DNA of 50,404 bases from Methylococcaceae bacterium (GTDB lineage Bacteria; Pseudomonadota; Gammaproteobacteria; Methylococcales; Methylomonadaceae). The notes beneath the pieces are model-generated. The model was not told the origin of the DNA, made no database searches, and saw only the letters and a list, made by a program, of their open reading frames with translations. The DNA lies in contig QYQN01000151.1 in NCBI GenBank assembly GCA_007280895.1, positions 1-50,404 on the forward strand, read 5' to 3'. A program made the translations under genes and the position numbers. This document shows, piece after piece, positions 38,434 to 46,677 of this stretch. Numbering within the stretch: position 1 is the stretch's first letter; every line of letters starts with the position of its first letter.

Positions 38434-39911
38434 GACGTTTTTCGTTGGCGTTGCGTTGGTGGATGCCACAAGTGCTGTCTGCACTAGGTCTTGCGAGTGT
38501 TGCTTTCATGGCGGTGAGTGATGTTAATCAAGATATACTGATTGCCAGCACGGGGCTTGCCATCGTTGTACCACTGCTATTAACCGCCTGGGCAGGAGCA
38601 CAGACCACTAAGGTATTGCAAAAAATACAACAAGGCATGCAGCGTTTTGATAGTGGTGAGATCGCCGCACGCATTGATTACTATGGTGAAGATGAGTTAG
38701 GTGAAATTAGTCAGCTATTTAATCGAAATGCAGATACGGTGGAAACCTCGTTAGGTGATATTTCCCAAACTATATCAGCAATGGCAGTGGGAGATTTTAG
38801 TCGGCGCGTGGTTGCCACCATGAATGGTGATTTTGATGCAGTAAAAACCTCTGTTAATAGTAGTGTAGAAAGTATCAAAATCACCATGAATGCCTTAAAC
38901 GAACTGATGGCGGCCTTATCAATGGGATCGTTTGATTGTGAGGTTAATGTCAATGTTAGTGGTGATTATAAATTAGCTGTTGATAATACATTACTTGCAA
39001 TGCGTTCATTACAGCTGATGATAGATGATGTAGGGAAAGTAATGAATGCGGTGGCTCAAGGTGATTTATCCCAACGTGTCTTTGCTGAGGGGCAAGGTGA
39101 TTTAACAACGTTAAAAGATAATATCAATCTCTCTTTAGATCAGTTAGCGCAAGCGATGCGCATAATAAATGATAATACTCGTCAAGTTGCCTCAGCCGCC
39201 AATCAATCAAGTTCTGCCATTGGTCAAATTAGTGATGGCGCACAAAATCAAATGCACGCGATTAGTCAAGTAGCAACAGCGATTAGGCAGACGGCTACCT
39301 CCGTTACTGATGTGGCCAATAATACGGAAGCAGCCAGTAAAAATTCACAAGCGTCGGTAGACATTGTGCGTGATGGCAAATTAAAGATGGAACGCATGGT
39401 CGAGGTGGTTACTAGCATTGCAGTAAATTCTGAAAAGATTAATAAAATCACCGACGTTATTGAAAAGATTGCCAACAAAACCAATTTACTAAGCTTGAAT
39501 GCAGCCATTGAAGCGGCGCGTGCCGGCGAGCATGGGCGTGGTTTTGCCGTGGTTGCAGATGAAGTGGGTAAATTAGCGGCGAGCAGTGCCGAAAGTACCC
39601 AAGAAATTGCTCATTTAGTTCAGCAAGCCGTGACTGATGCTAATCGTGCCGTAGCGTCGGTACGAGAATTTAGCGTTGATATAGATAAAATTGAACAAGG
39701 TGCCGTGCAAACAGATGGTATGTTGCAACGAATATCTGCCGCTTTAGAAGAGCAAAGTGCAGCGGTTCATCAAATCAATGCTAATGTGGCAAGTTTAAAT
39801 AAAATTGCAGGAAACAACGCCGCCGCCTCTAAGCAAATAACAGCTACCGTCATCGAGCTTTCAAGAATTGCCGATACAACGCGTAAAGCGGTTGACAAGT
39901 TTAGCGTGTAA
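38427..39911 (+). CDS. Poly-HAMP methyl-accepting chemotaxis protein (second half of a split Aer)
   Basis: The 494 residues start with two close hydrophobic segments (near 13-31 and 37-57) separated by a short loop, as in Aer. There is no periplasmic sensor. Repeated HAMP units follow ([44 protein letters not shown]) before the signalling hairpin with [20 protein letters not shown]. The protein cannot sense by itself and is contiguous in homology with the PAS protein, so the two together correspond to one Aer-like receptor. The ATG overlaps the PAS stop by 7 bp. A programmed frameshift is an alternative to two separate proteins. Confidence 0.88.
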   Translation: MLGRFSLALRWWMPQVLSALGLASVAFMAVSDVNQDILIASTGLAIVVPLLLTAWAGAQTTKVLQKIQQGMQRFDSGEIAARIDYYGEDELGEISQLFNRNADTVETSLGDISQTISAMAVGDFSRRVVATMNGDFDAVKTSVNSSVESIKITMNALNELMAALSMGSFDCEVNVNVSGDYKLAVDNTLLAMRSLQLMIDDVGKVMNAVAQGDLSQRVFAEGQGDLTTLKDNINLSLDQLAQAMRIINDNTRQVASAANQSSSAIGQISDGAQNQMHAISQVATAIRQTATSVTDVANNTEAASKNSQASVDIVRDGKLKMERMVEVVTSIAVNSEKINKITDVIEKIANKTNLLSLNAAIEAARAGEHGRGFAVVADEVGKLAASSAESTQEIAHLVQQAVTDANRAVASVREFSVDIDKIEQGAVQTDGMLQRISAALEEQSAAVHQINANVASLNKIAGNNAAASKQITATVIELSRIADTTRKAVDKFSV

Positions 39912-39987
39912 GCCCATGGGGGGAGGCGTAATTTGACATATTCGCCACATGGCTGTTAAGTAGGTTTAGGCAATTAGAGGAGGGTAA

Positions 39988-40482
39988 ATGTTTAATGATA
40001 AAGTTTTTGAAGATTGGCTGAATGAACAAGCAAGAAAAGCAATGGAGCAAATTGGCAATAGTGAAGCGATTGCACCTGAGCAAATGACCTTGTTAGTTTT
40101 GAAGGCTCAAACGAATCACTTTGCCCATTTAGATATTGAGTTGCGTGAAGATATGAAAAACTTAGATACTCGTTTGAGTGCTGAAATGCAAAGCATGAAT
40201 GAACGGCTAAGTCGTGAAATGCAAAATATGAATGAGCGATTAAGTTCTGAAATGAAAGCCTTGCGCGAAGATATGGATAAGCGTTTTGAGCAAGCTAAAT
40301 TGGAAACAGCGAAACAATTTGAGCAAATTGATAAGCGTTTTGAGCAAATTGATAAGCGTTTTGAACAAGTTGATAAGCGTTTTGAATTGCTCGCGTCGCG
40401 TATTGATCATTTTATGATGTGGTCATTTGCCACGACAATTTCAGTTGGCGGAATAGTGGTCGCAGCTATTAAATTTTTGTGA
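39988..40482 (+). CDS. Coiled-coil protein with heptad repeats and C-terminal membrane anchor
   Basis: The 164 residues have a soluble N-terminal part (EDWLNEQARKAMEQIGNSEA), repeated helical units (MQSMNERLSREMQNMNERLSSEM) and then three copies of EQ(I/V)DKRF. A C-terminal hydrophobic helix (MMWSFATTISVGGIVVAAIKFL) would place it at the membrane as a tail anchor. A strong ribosome binding site (GAGGAGGG) precedes the ATG. I do not recognise a specific family, though short CCDC90/DUF1640-like proteins look similar. Its place between the MCP genes and cheR suggests a role near the chemoreceptor array. That is inference. Confidence 0.75.
   Translation: MFNDKVFEDWLNEQARKAMEQIGNSEAIAPEQMTLLVLKAQTNHFAHLDIELREDMKNLDTRLSAEMQSMNERLSREMQNMNERLSSEMKALREDMDKRFEQAKLETAKQFEQIDKRFEQIDKRFEQVDKRFELLASRIDHFMMWSFATTISVGGIVVAAIKFL
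40321..40383 (+). repeat. Three tandem 21-bp heptad repeats
   Basis: The 21-bp unit GAGCAAATTGATAAGCGTTTT occurs twice exactly and a third time with two changes. It encodes one heptad (EQIDKRF). Gain or loss of units would keep the frame and lengthen or shorten the coiled coil by one turn. Confidence 0.9.
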
Positions 40483-40539
40483 AGTTATATTTATTGCCGC
40501 TTATATTAAACAACGTGTGTTCATATTTTTAGGTATGTT

Positions 40540-41457
40540 ATGACCGATTTACTCCTTTCCTGTTTACCCGGTGTGTTAGGTAAGCAAGGCTACATTAATC
40601 GTTTGATGACCTTAGTTGAAGAACATTTTGGTATTCATCCCTCGCAACAAGTGCAGCGAAAATTAGAGCGTATTTTAGAAGTTTTGCCTGATGAGGCGTT
40701 GTCAGAGTGGGTAAATCAACTGCTTGCTTTGCCCGCTACAGACAACGAATGGTTGTCTTTGGTGGAAATTTTAACTGTACATGAAACCTATTTTTTTCGT
40801 GATAAACCCATGATGGCAATGTTGATGGATGATATTTTGCCAAATTTGATTAATACCCAAATTAGTCAAGGTAGTTATCACCTTAAAATCTGGTCGGCAG
40901 GTTGTTCAACAGGTGAAGAAACCTACAATATTGCTATGTTAATTTTAGAAATTTTGTTGGCGAAAGGCGAGGCGGCGTGGCAAACAAATGGTACGGTGGT
41001 GATTCGACCGTGTTGGCAGATTGAAATTTTTGGTACTGATGTGTCGCGCCAAGTCCTGCGCTTTGCGAAAGAAGGTATTTATGCAAATTTTGGTATGGGG
41101 GCTTTTCGTGATATGCCCACAGATTATTGGAAATATTTTGAAAAACATACAGCGGTTAATCAAGGGCTAGTAGGGGTGGATTATTTTCAAGTACATGCCA
41201 GTGTGAAACGTTTGGTGAACTTTAGGCAGCATAATTTATTAGCGCATTTACCGCCTGAGACCAATTTTGATTTAGTGATTTGTCGAAATGTGATGATTTA
41301 TTTTCAACAGAATACTAAACGGCAAGTGCAAGAATTGTTTTATCGTGCCTTAGATCCTAAGGGTGTGTTAATTTTAGGAGGCACTGATGAACAGTTTTGG
41401 CCAGAACGCTATGAGCGTCAGTTTGGTCGTGGTGGTTGTTGGTACGTAAGAAAATAA
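40540..41457 (+). CDS. cheR: Chemotaxis protein methyltransferase CheR
   Basis: The 305 residues have an N-terminal helical domain, then LTVHETYFFRD, the SAM-binding motif IWSAGCSTGEETYNIAM, the GTDVSRQVLRFAKEGIY segment and FDLVICRNVMIYF. These cover the complete CheR catalytic fold. It methylates glutamates of the MCP signalling domains to reset adaptation. It has no TPR extension. The receptors in this window also lack the pentapeptide tether, so this CheR must act without it. It is followed by the small unknown gene at 41.6 kb. Confidence 0.96.
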   Translation: MTDLLLSCLPGVLGKQGYINRLMTLVEEHFGIHPSQQVQRKLERILEVLPDEALSEWVNQLLALPATDNEWLSLVEILTVHETYFFRDKPMMAMLMDDILPNLINTQISQGSYHLKIWSAGCSTGEETYNIAMLILEILLAKGEAAWQTNGTVVIRPCWQIEIFGTDVSRQVLRFAKEGIYANFGMGAFRDMPTDYWKYFEKHTAVNQGLVGVDYFQVHASVKRLVNFRQHNLLAHLPPETNFDLVICRNVMIYFQQNTKRQVQELFYRALDPKGVLILGGTDEQFWPERYERQFGRGGCWYVRK

Positions 41458-41613
41458 GCAAGCTAGTTTAGCTAGGGTGAGCGCACGGTGGTCAGTTAGC
41501 CGTTTATGTAATTTACAGCGTGGAGGGAGGAATAGCGTAGCGTATGCAGCCGAATGATTGAGCTCCATTACGACTCATTTATATGTCATCACAGCCGTGA
41601 GGAGAAATACATC

Positions 41614-41865
41614 ATGACGATTAGCCAAGTAATGTATGAGGATCTTTTGTGGTTAATCAAAGCATTATCTATTGGTCAGAAAGACACTGGTCGTTTGTTA
41701 CAAGAAACCAAGCGAATGTTTCAAGACACCGATACGGTTGCCCTTGAATGTAAAAGTAATTTAAGTATTGATGAGGTCAATGAACACTTACTGCCTCACT
41801 ATGAAAAAAATCGTATTTTAGGTGCGGTCGCGGGGTTGGTGATACCCAACAATGTGGCGGCTTAG
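41614..41865 (+). CDS. Small unknown protein in the chemotaxis locus
   Basis: The protein is 83 residues from the ATG at 41614, which has GTGAGGAG upstream. The track's start 20 codons earlier lies in front of that site. The sequence (MTISQVMYEDLLWLIKALSIG, then LLQETKRMFQDTDTVALECKS and a hydrophobic end ILGAVAGLVIPNNVAA) is helical in appearance. No family is recognised. It sits between cheR and the triple-CheW gene, which suggests a chemotaxis accessory role, but nothing in the sequence confirms that. Confidence 0.6.
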   Translation: MTISQVMYEDLLWLIKALSIGQKDTGRLLQETKRMFQDTDTVALECKSNLSIDEVNEHLLPHYEKNRILGAVAGLVIPNNVAA

Positions 41866-41891
41866 GCGATTAAAAAAGGACTGTATGTGAC

Positions 41892-41941
41892 GGCTCAAAA
41901 TGGTGATCATTTAGACATAGCAAACTCCCCACCTTTGAGCC
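41892..41941. repeat. Imperfect inverted repeat upstream of the triple-CheW gene
   Basis: GGCTCAAA, a two-base bulge and GGTG (41892-41905) can pair with CACC and TTTGAGCC (41930-41941) around a 24-nt loop. No T-run follows. It may be a processing or pausing hairpin in a 204-bp spacer that otherwise shows no gene. Confidence 0.4.
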
Positions 41942-42069
41942 AAAAGCTGGTAAAGCGCTAAGATGAGACTGATTTAGCTTATTTTACAAGGATTAAAAGG
42001 CTAATAAAGTTCGCCTTACGTCCTTCGCTAGACCCATAAATAATTATAAACTCACCACTAGGAAATAAA

Positions 42070-43467
42070 ATGGATGTTGTCATTTTTGAGTTAGATCAAC
42101 AGTATTTTGCGTTACCCACACACGATATTGTAGAAGTCCTTGATCCATTACCCGTCACTGCATTGCCTTTTGCCCCAGCGTATGTTGATGGCTTGGTTAA
42201 TGTTGCAGGGCGAGTGGTCTTACAAATAGATGCTGCTCGGTTACTTGAAATGACCTTAGCGTTACCTATAACTCAAGGCAGTTTGCTTATTGTAACGACC
42301 TTAACCGCCACGGTGGCGGTGCATATTGAAAAAGTCATGAGTAAAGATTTTATTAATGACGAAGCCTTGAGTTATTGCGTTGAAAAAAATAGCACCGCTA
42401 CCTCACCTTTTCAGGTAAAAAATAAAGAGGCAATGCTTGCTGAATTTCAATGGCGAGATAAGGTGGTTTTGTTATTAGATACACGTATCTTTGCATTAGA
42501 GCAATTACCTGAGCTTGAGATTAATTTAAAAGGTGGGCAATTACTTGGCTCCACGAGTCGTTTAGAAGAAATGCATACTGAGGCGGTGGACAGTCACGAA
42601 GATTTTTCTTGTCTAATGCTTGAGTGTAACCATGAACAATACGCTTTGCGCTTACCTGATGTGGGTGAAATTGTTGACGTCTTAACGCTTACGCCTTTAC
42701 CTCATGCCAATAATGAAATTGCCGGCTTAGCTTTGTTACGAGATGCACCTTTATTAGTTTTATCCTTAGGTCGTTTATTAGGGCATTCATTAGCCAGTGT
42801 TGAGTTGCAAATGGTTGTTGTTGAGGTTCAAGGCATGAAGCTGGCGCTCTTGGTTGATAAAGTCTTAGGGATTGAACGTTTTAGCAAAGATGCCTTACAA
42901 ATAGCTGAGTTAGGGCTTGAACTTGAAGGCTATCTAATTAACAAGCAAGGTAAAATGGCAGGTTTATTGTGCCTCGAAGGGCTGATTACACGCCAACGGT
43001 TAGAGCAATATTGCCAGTTTATCGTCCAAAATCATACCGAAGCCAAGCTTGATCGCACGGCCACTAAGCAGCGCCTATTAAGTTTTTTTGTGGGGTCAGA
43101 ATATTGCGCCTTACCACTGCATATTATCGAACGCGTTGAGGAATATCGTGAATACACCGATGTGCCAGGCGGAAGTGCAGAATTATCTGGCGTTGTGCAA
43201 GTACAAGGAGCAGTAACACCAGTGGTGGATTTACGACGTATCATGGGCTTAAGTACCCAAACGGCCGCCACCGCATTTTTAGTGGTGCGTCTCAGTGATG
43301 GCGTTTTGGCAGTGATGGTTGATCGTATTGGGCAGGTGCTTGAATTGCCTGACACCGACATAGAAGCTGTAAAGCACGCGAGTACAGAATATATCACGGC
43401 AGTGGGGCGCTTAAATGGCAAGTTGCTGTCAATCTTAACGTTAGAACCTTTAAATTTGGCGGCGTAA
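42070..43467 (+). CDS. Triple CheW-domain coupling protein
   Basis: The 465 residues consist of three CheW-like domains in a row: about 1-150 (FELDQQYFALPTHDIVEVLD, VNVAGRVVLQIDAARLL), about 178-320 (LECNHEQYALRLPDVGEIVD) and about 330-465 (FFVGSEYCALPLHIIERVEE, GVVQVQGAVTPVVDLRRIMG). The third domain is closest to a classical CheW with its PVVDLR core. No receiver domain is present, so it is not CheV. It could bridge receptors and CheA at more than one site and so tie the array together. Its ATG has AGGA 7 nt upstream, and the stop overlaps the cheB start by one base. Confidence 0.88.
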   Translation: MDVVIFELDQQYFALPTHDIVEVLDPLPVTALPFAPAYVDGLVNVAGRVVLQIDAARLLEMTLALPITQGSLLIVTTLTATVAVHIEKVMSKDFINDEALSYCVEKNSTATSPFQVKNKEAMLAEFQWRDKVVLLLDTRIFALEQLPELEINLKGGQLLGSTSRLEEMHTEAVDSHEDFSCLMLECNHEQYALRLPDVGEIVDVLTLTPLPHANNEIAGLALLRDAPLLVLSLGRLLGHSLASVELQMVVVEVQGMKLALLVDKVLGIERFSKDALQIAELGLELEGYLINKQGKMAGLLCLEGLITRQRLEQYCQFIVQNHTEAKLDRTATKQRLLSFFVGSEYCALPLHIIERVEEYREYTDVPGGSAELSGVVQVQGAVTPVVDLRRIMGLSTQTAATAFLVVRLSDGVLAVMVDRIGQVLELPDTDIEAVKHASTEYITAVGRLNGKLLSILTLEPLNLAA

Positions 43468-44501
43468 TGATTCGATTACTTATAGTGGACGACTCTGCTT
43501 TTATGCGGATTGCGTTACGTAAAATGGTGGAACATTGCGACGATATTATCGTGGTGGGAGAAGCTAAAGATGGTCTTTGTGCCTTACGAATGGCTCAGGA
43601 GTTGCGTCCAGATGTGATTACTATGGATGTTGAAATGCCCGAAATGGACGGACTAGCAGCCACTCAAGCGATTATGCAAAGTGTGCCATGTCCCATTATT
43701 ATGATCAGCAGTTTAACCAGTCGGGGAGCGTTAACAACCATTGAAGCCTTAGAAAAAGGTGCGGTGGATTTTATCTCCAAAGATTCCTCTTTTGTGCAAT
43801 TAGACATTGGTCAGATTGCCGAAGAATTGGTTGAAAAAATTCGTTTTTGGTACGCACAGCATGGAACAAGAATGAAGCCGCCGGCCGCCTCGTTTATCCC
43901 TCTTCTCCCTACCGAAAAAAGAATAACACCCATCGGAAAAGTAGGTTTAGTGGTGGTGGCAGTGTCAACGGGTGGCCCTGCTGCCATGCCTATTTTACTA
44001 AAAAATATGGGGGCAATCAGTTGTCCCATGGTAATTGCTCAGCACATGCCCGCTATTTTTACGCGTGGTTTTGCCGATCACATGCGTTTTGAAACAGGCT
44101 TAAATGTCGTAGAAAGTGAAAACGGCATGATTTTAACGCCCGGGATGATTGTTGTCGCATCGGGTGGAAAAGATTGCGTGGTGCGCGAGCCTTTTTTGGG
44201 TAAATTAATGGTTTATGAAAAGCTTGTCGAAAGCGCGCCTATTCATCCTAATGCAGATGTTTTGTTTAATTCTGCCCTGAGTCTTTCTGTCAACGTGGTT
44301 GCCGTGGTGATGACGGGGATGGGTAACGATGGTTTGCAAGGTGCGCTCGCCTTACAAGCTAAACATACACCCATTTTAGTGCAGCAACCGTCCAGTTGTG
44401 TGGTCGATGGTATGCCAGGCGCTATTATTGATGCAGGTGTGCCCTCAGAAATTTTAGGCTTAGCAGAGCTAGGTAAACGTTTAGCTAAATGGTGTAAATA
44501 A
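43467..44501 (+). CDS. cheB: Chemotaxis-specific methylesterase/response regulator CheB
   Basis: The 344 residues form an N-terminal receiver (VDDSAFMR, phospho-acceptor Asp54 in TMDVEMPEMDGL), then the methylesterase domain with the Ser of AVSTGGPAAM, His of AQHMPAIFTRGFA and Asp of MTGMGNDGLQGA. CheB removes methyl groups from MCPs when phosphorylated by CheA and so counteracts CheR. It is overlapped by one base at both ends (triple-CheW upstream, moeA downstream), so all three genes are one transcript. Confidence 0.97.
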   Translation: MIRLLIVDDSAFMRIALRKMVEHCDDIIVVGEAKDGLCALRMAQELRPDVITMDVEMPEMDGLAATQAIMQSVPCPIIMISSLTSRGALTTIEALEKGAVDFISKDSSFVQLDIGQIAEELVEKIRFWYAQHGTRMKPPAASFIPLLPTEKRITPIGKVGLVVVAVSTGGPAAMPILLKNMGAISCPMVIAQHMPAIFTRGFADHMRFETGLNVVESENGMILTPGMIVVASGGKDCVVREPFLGKLMVYEKLVESAPIHPNADVLFNSALSLSVNVVAVVMTGMGNDGLQGALALQAKHTPILVQQPSSCVVDGMPGAIIDAGVPSEILGLAELGKRLAKWCK

Positions 44502-45769
44502 TGCCCAAACAAGCGTCCATTGATGTGTGCAGTCAAAGCGACAAGCCTTTATTAAGCCTAGCAACAGCCTTGGCTAACATGTGGGAAGCGATTACTGCTG
44601 TCACTGAGGTAGAAGATATTCCTCTTAGGCAGGCTTTAGGTCGAGTGCTTGATGATACAGACGTTGCGCCTTGTGCTTTGCCGTTAGCGCGTAATTCAGC
44701 TATGGATGGCTATGCGTTTGCCAGTGCTGATGTGTTAACTGGGCGTGCGTTTAGTTTGCGCCAAGTTGGCACCTCTTGGGCTGGTCGGCCTTTTACAGGC
44801 AGTGTGCATACCGGCGAATGTGTGCGTATTTTTACTGGAGCAGTGGTGCCAGAGGCGTGTGATTCGGTCATCATGCAGGAGCATGTTGAATGCCAACAAG
44901 AACGTATTATTTTTCCAAAAGATACCTTATGCTTTGAAAACATTCGCCAAGCAGGCGAAGATATTCCGTTAGGCAGTGAAATTGGTCGCCGTGGTCAGGT
45001 GTTATCCGCACTTGATTTAGCTCTGTTTGCCGCAGTAGGAAAAACGTCGGTGCGAGTGCGTAGAAAAGTAAAAGTCATCTTTTTTTCCACAGGTGACGAG
45101 TGCTGCGAAGCCGGCAGTGTGCTGCACTTGGGGCAAATTTATGAGAGCAATCTGACGCTTTTGCAAGGACTACTGGTCTCACCTTTATTTGACTGCACTC
45201 ATGGCGGTGTAATTCCTGATAATAAGCAGCAACTAACAGAAACCTTATTGGCTGCAGCTGAGCATCATGATGTTGTTATCACTACAGGAGGCGTTTCAGT
45301 AGGTGAAGCAGATTATTGTAAAGAAGTCTTAACAGACTGTGGTCAGGTAAATTTTTGGAAAGTAGCCGTGAAACCGGGCAAGCCTTTTGCGTTTGGTACA
45401 TTGGGCGAAAGTTATTTTTTTGGCTTGCCAGGTAATCCAATTGCTGTATGGATTACGTTTAAGCAATTAGTGCAGCCAGCCTTATATTATCTTGCCAGTA
45501 TGCAAACTATAACGCCCGTTCGGTTGCTAGCTACGTGCACCACGGATTTAAAAAAAATGCCAGGACGCATGGAATTTCAGTGTGGCCTGTTGCGTCAAGA
45601 TGAAGCTGGACGATTATGGGTGGCAACGTCAGGAAAGCAAGGTTCGCATCGTTTTGGCTCAGCGGCTAAAAGTAACTGCCTAATTGTTTTACCACTTGAG
45701 AATGCCGGTGTACAAGAAGGTGAGTTGGTTTGGGTGGAGCCATCAGCTGCTTTTTTAGGGCTAATGTAA
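44501..45769 (+). CDS. moeA: Molybdopterin molybdenumtransferase MoeA
   Basis: The 422 residues contain LGRVLDDTDVAPCALPLARNSAMDGYAF, the conserved MoeA N-terminal signature, followed by FFSTGDEC, TTGGVSVGEADY, VAVKPGKPFAFG and FFGLPGNPIAVWITF. MoeA inserts molybdenum into adenylated molybdopterin to complete the cofactor. Its start overlaps the cheB stop (TAATG), an unusual operon partner for a chemotaxis gene. A strong terminator follows. Whether it is the only MoeA in the genome cannot be seen here. Confidence 0.94.
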   Translation: MPKQASIDVCSQSDKPLLSLATALANMWEAITAVTEVEDIPLRQALGRVLDDTDVAPCALPLARNSAMDGYAFASADVLTGRAFSLRQVGTSWAGRPFTGSVHTGECVRIFTGAVVPEACDSVIMQEHVECQQERIIFPKDTLCFENIRQAGEDIPLGSEIGRRGQVLSALDLALFAAVGKTSVRVRRKVKVIFFSTGDECCEAGSVLHLGQIYESNLTLLQGLLVSPLFDCTHGGVIPDNKQQLTETLLAAAEHHDVVITTGGVSVGEADYCKEVLTDCGQVNFWKVAVKPGKPFAFGTLGESYFFGLPGNPIAVWITFKQLVQPALYYLASMQTITPVRLLATCTTDLKKMPGRMEFQCGLLRQDEAGRLWVATSGKQGSHRFGSAAKSNCLIVLPLENAGVQEGELVWVEPSAAFLGLM

Positions 45770-45771
45770 AC

Positions 45772-45802
45772 AAAAAAACCGCTCCGTTGAGCGGTTTTTT
45801 TT
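45772..45802. terminator. Strong bidirectional terminator after moeA
   Basis: The stem ACCGCTC/GAGCGGT with a CGTT loop is flanked by a run of A and a run of eight T. It can end both the chemotaxis-moeA operon and the convergent gene at 45827-46465. Confidence 0.92.
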
Positions 45803-45826
45803 GGGTTAATGTAAAGACAATAAGCC

Positions 45827-46465
45827 CTAACTGACTTTAATGCGTGTTGCCTTAGCCCCTAAACCTAAGCCTAAAATATTTAAGGGATGAATAGGCGAAT
45901 TTGCTTGAGCCATTTCACTATGGCAATCGGCATCTAAGGCATCGTTAAGATGATAGGTTTTGCATAAATCAAATAAATTTGCCATAAGAAAAAAGTTGGA
46001 AACACTAAACTCTTTAAAGCTGTTTAAACCAGTTTTTGGATTAAATAAAACGCTTAGTGCTTGATTATCTTTAGTATTTAATAAATTCTCTTTGCTAAGT
46101 AAGTCGCTTTTATGGTTATCTACTTCGTTAACAATTTCTTCCCACGTTGCATTAAAGCGTTCAACACCACCAAAATAATTGTACACTACATGGGCTGATG
46201 AATGTGCGTTGACATCAATAATATTGGTTTCTGCGGAGGCAAAATCATGCACGGTATTGATATAATTAAAGGCTAAGTGAACGTGTTCTTGATAAGGCAG
46301 ATTACTGGTAATGTCATTGTAATTAATCTGGATCAGGTCATTATTCATGTCGTTTGGGTGCACAAATAATACATCATCAATTAAGTCAATTTCTTTCAAT
46401 AACACGGCACAAATCAAGCCATCTAAATCATTTCGTGTGACCAGTCTATATTTTTTGTCAGTCAT
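45827..46465 (-). CDS. Divergent DHH-family phosphoesterase-like protein lacking the DHH motif
   Basis: The 212 residues begin YRLVTRNDLDGLICAVLLKE, close to the SDFDG motif of exopolyphosphatase-like DHH proteins. They continue with the matching segments FVHPNDM, NDITSNLPY and HVVYNYFGG. At the point where the family has LAFDHH this protein reads LAFNYI, so the name-giving metal-binding DHH is absent. The protein also ends well before the DHHA1 domain of its relatives, which usually exceed 300 residues. The product is probably catalytically inactive and may be a binding or regulatory version, or a decaying gene. The ATG has an excellent ribosome binding site (AAGGAG). Confidence 0.7.
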   Translation of the reverse strand: MTDKKYRLVTRNDLDGLICAVLLKEIDLIDDVLFVHPNDMNNDLIQINYNDITSNLPYQEHVHLAFNYINTVHDFASAETNIIDVNAHSSAHVVYNYFGGVERFNATWEEIVNEVDNHKSDLLSKENLLNTKDNQALSVLFNPKTGLNSFKEFSVSNFFLMANLFDLCKTYHLNDALDADCHSEMAQANSPIHPLNILGLGLGAKATRIKVS

Positions 46466-46677
46466 GCTGCGCTCCTTATGAGATCAAAGTGTTCAGTCCT
46501 GTAATTGAAATAGCCTCAATTATCAGATTGGTTGTTTGTAATGTTTATGTAACAAAGTTCATCATACAGTTAAAGCATAATAAATAAAAGGGAACTTTTT
46601 TATTAAAATCACTATATCATTCCACCGTCCTACTAACGTCCAATAAAAGTTAAAATTTAGTCCTTTTTTCACTAAAA

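Noticed and set aside
40321-40383. Short tandem repeats as a possible CRISPR array
   Set aside because: The 21-bp units are directly adjacent without unique spacers and encode heptads in an ORF. No CRISPR array was seen anywhere in the window.
43032-43421. 129-codon minus-strand ORF opposite the triple-CheW gene
   Set aside because: Shadow frame with no family resemblance or start signal.
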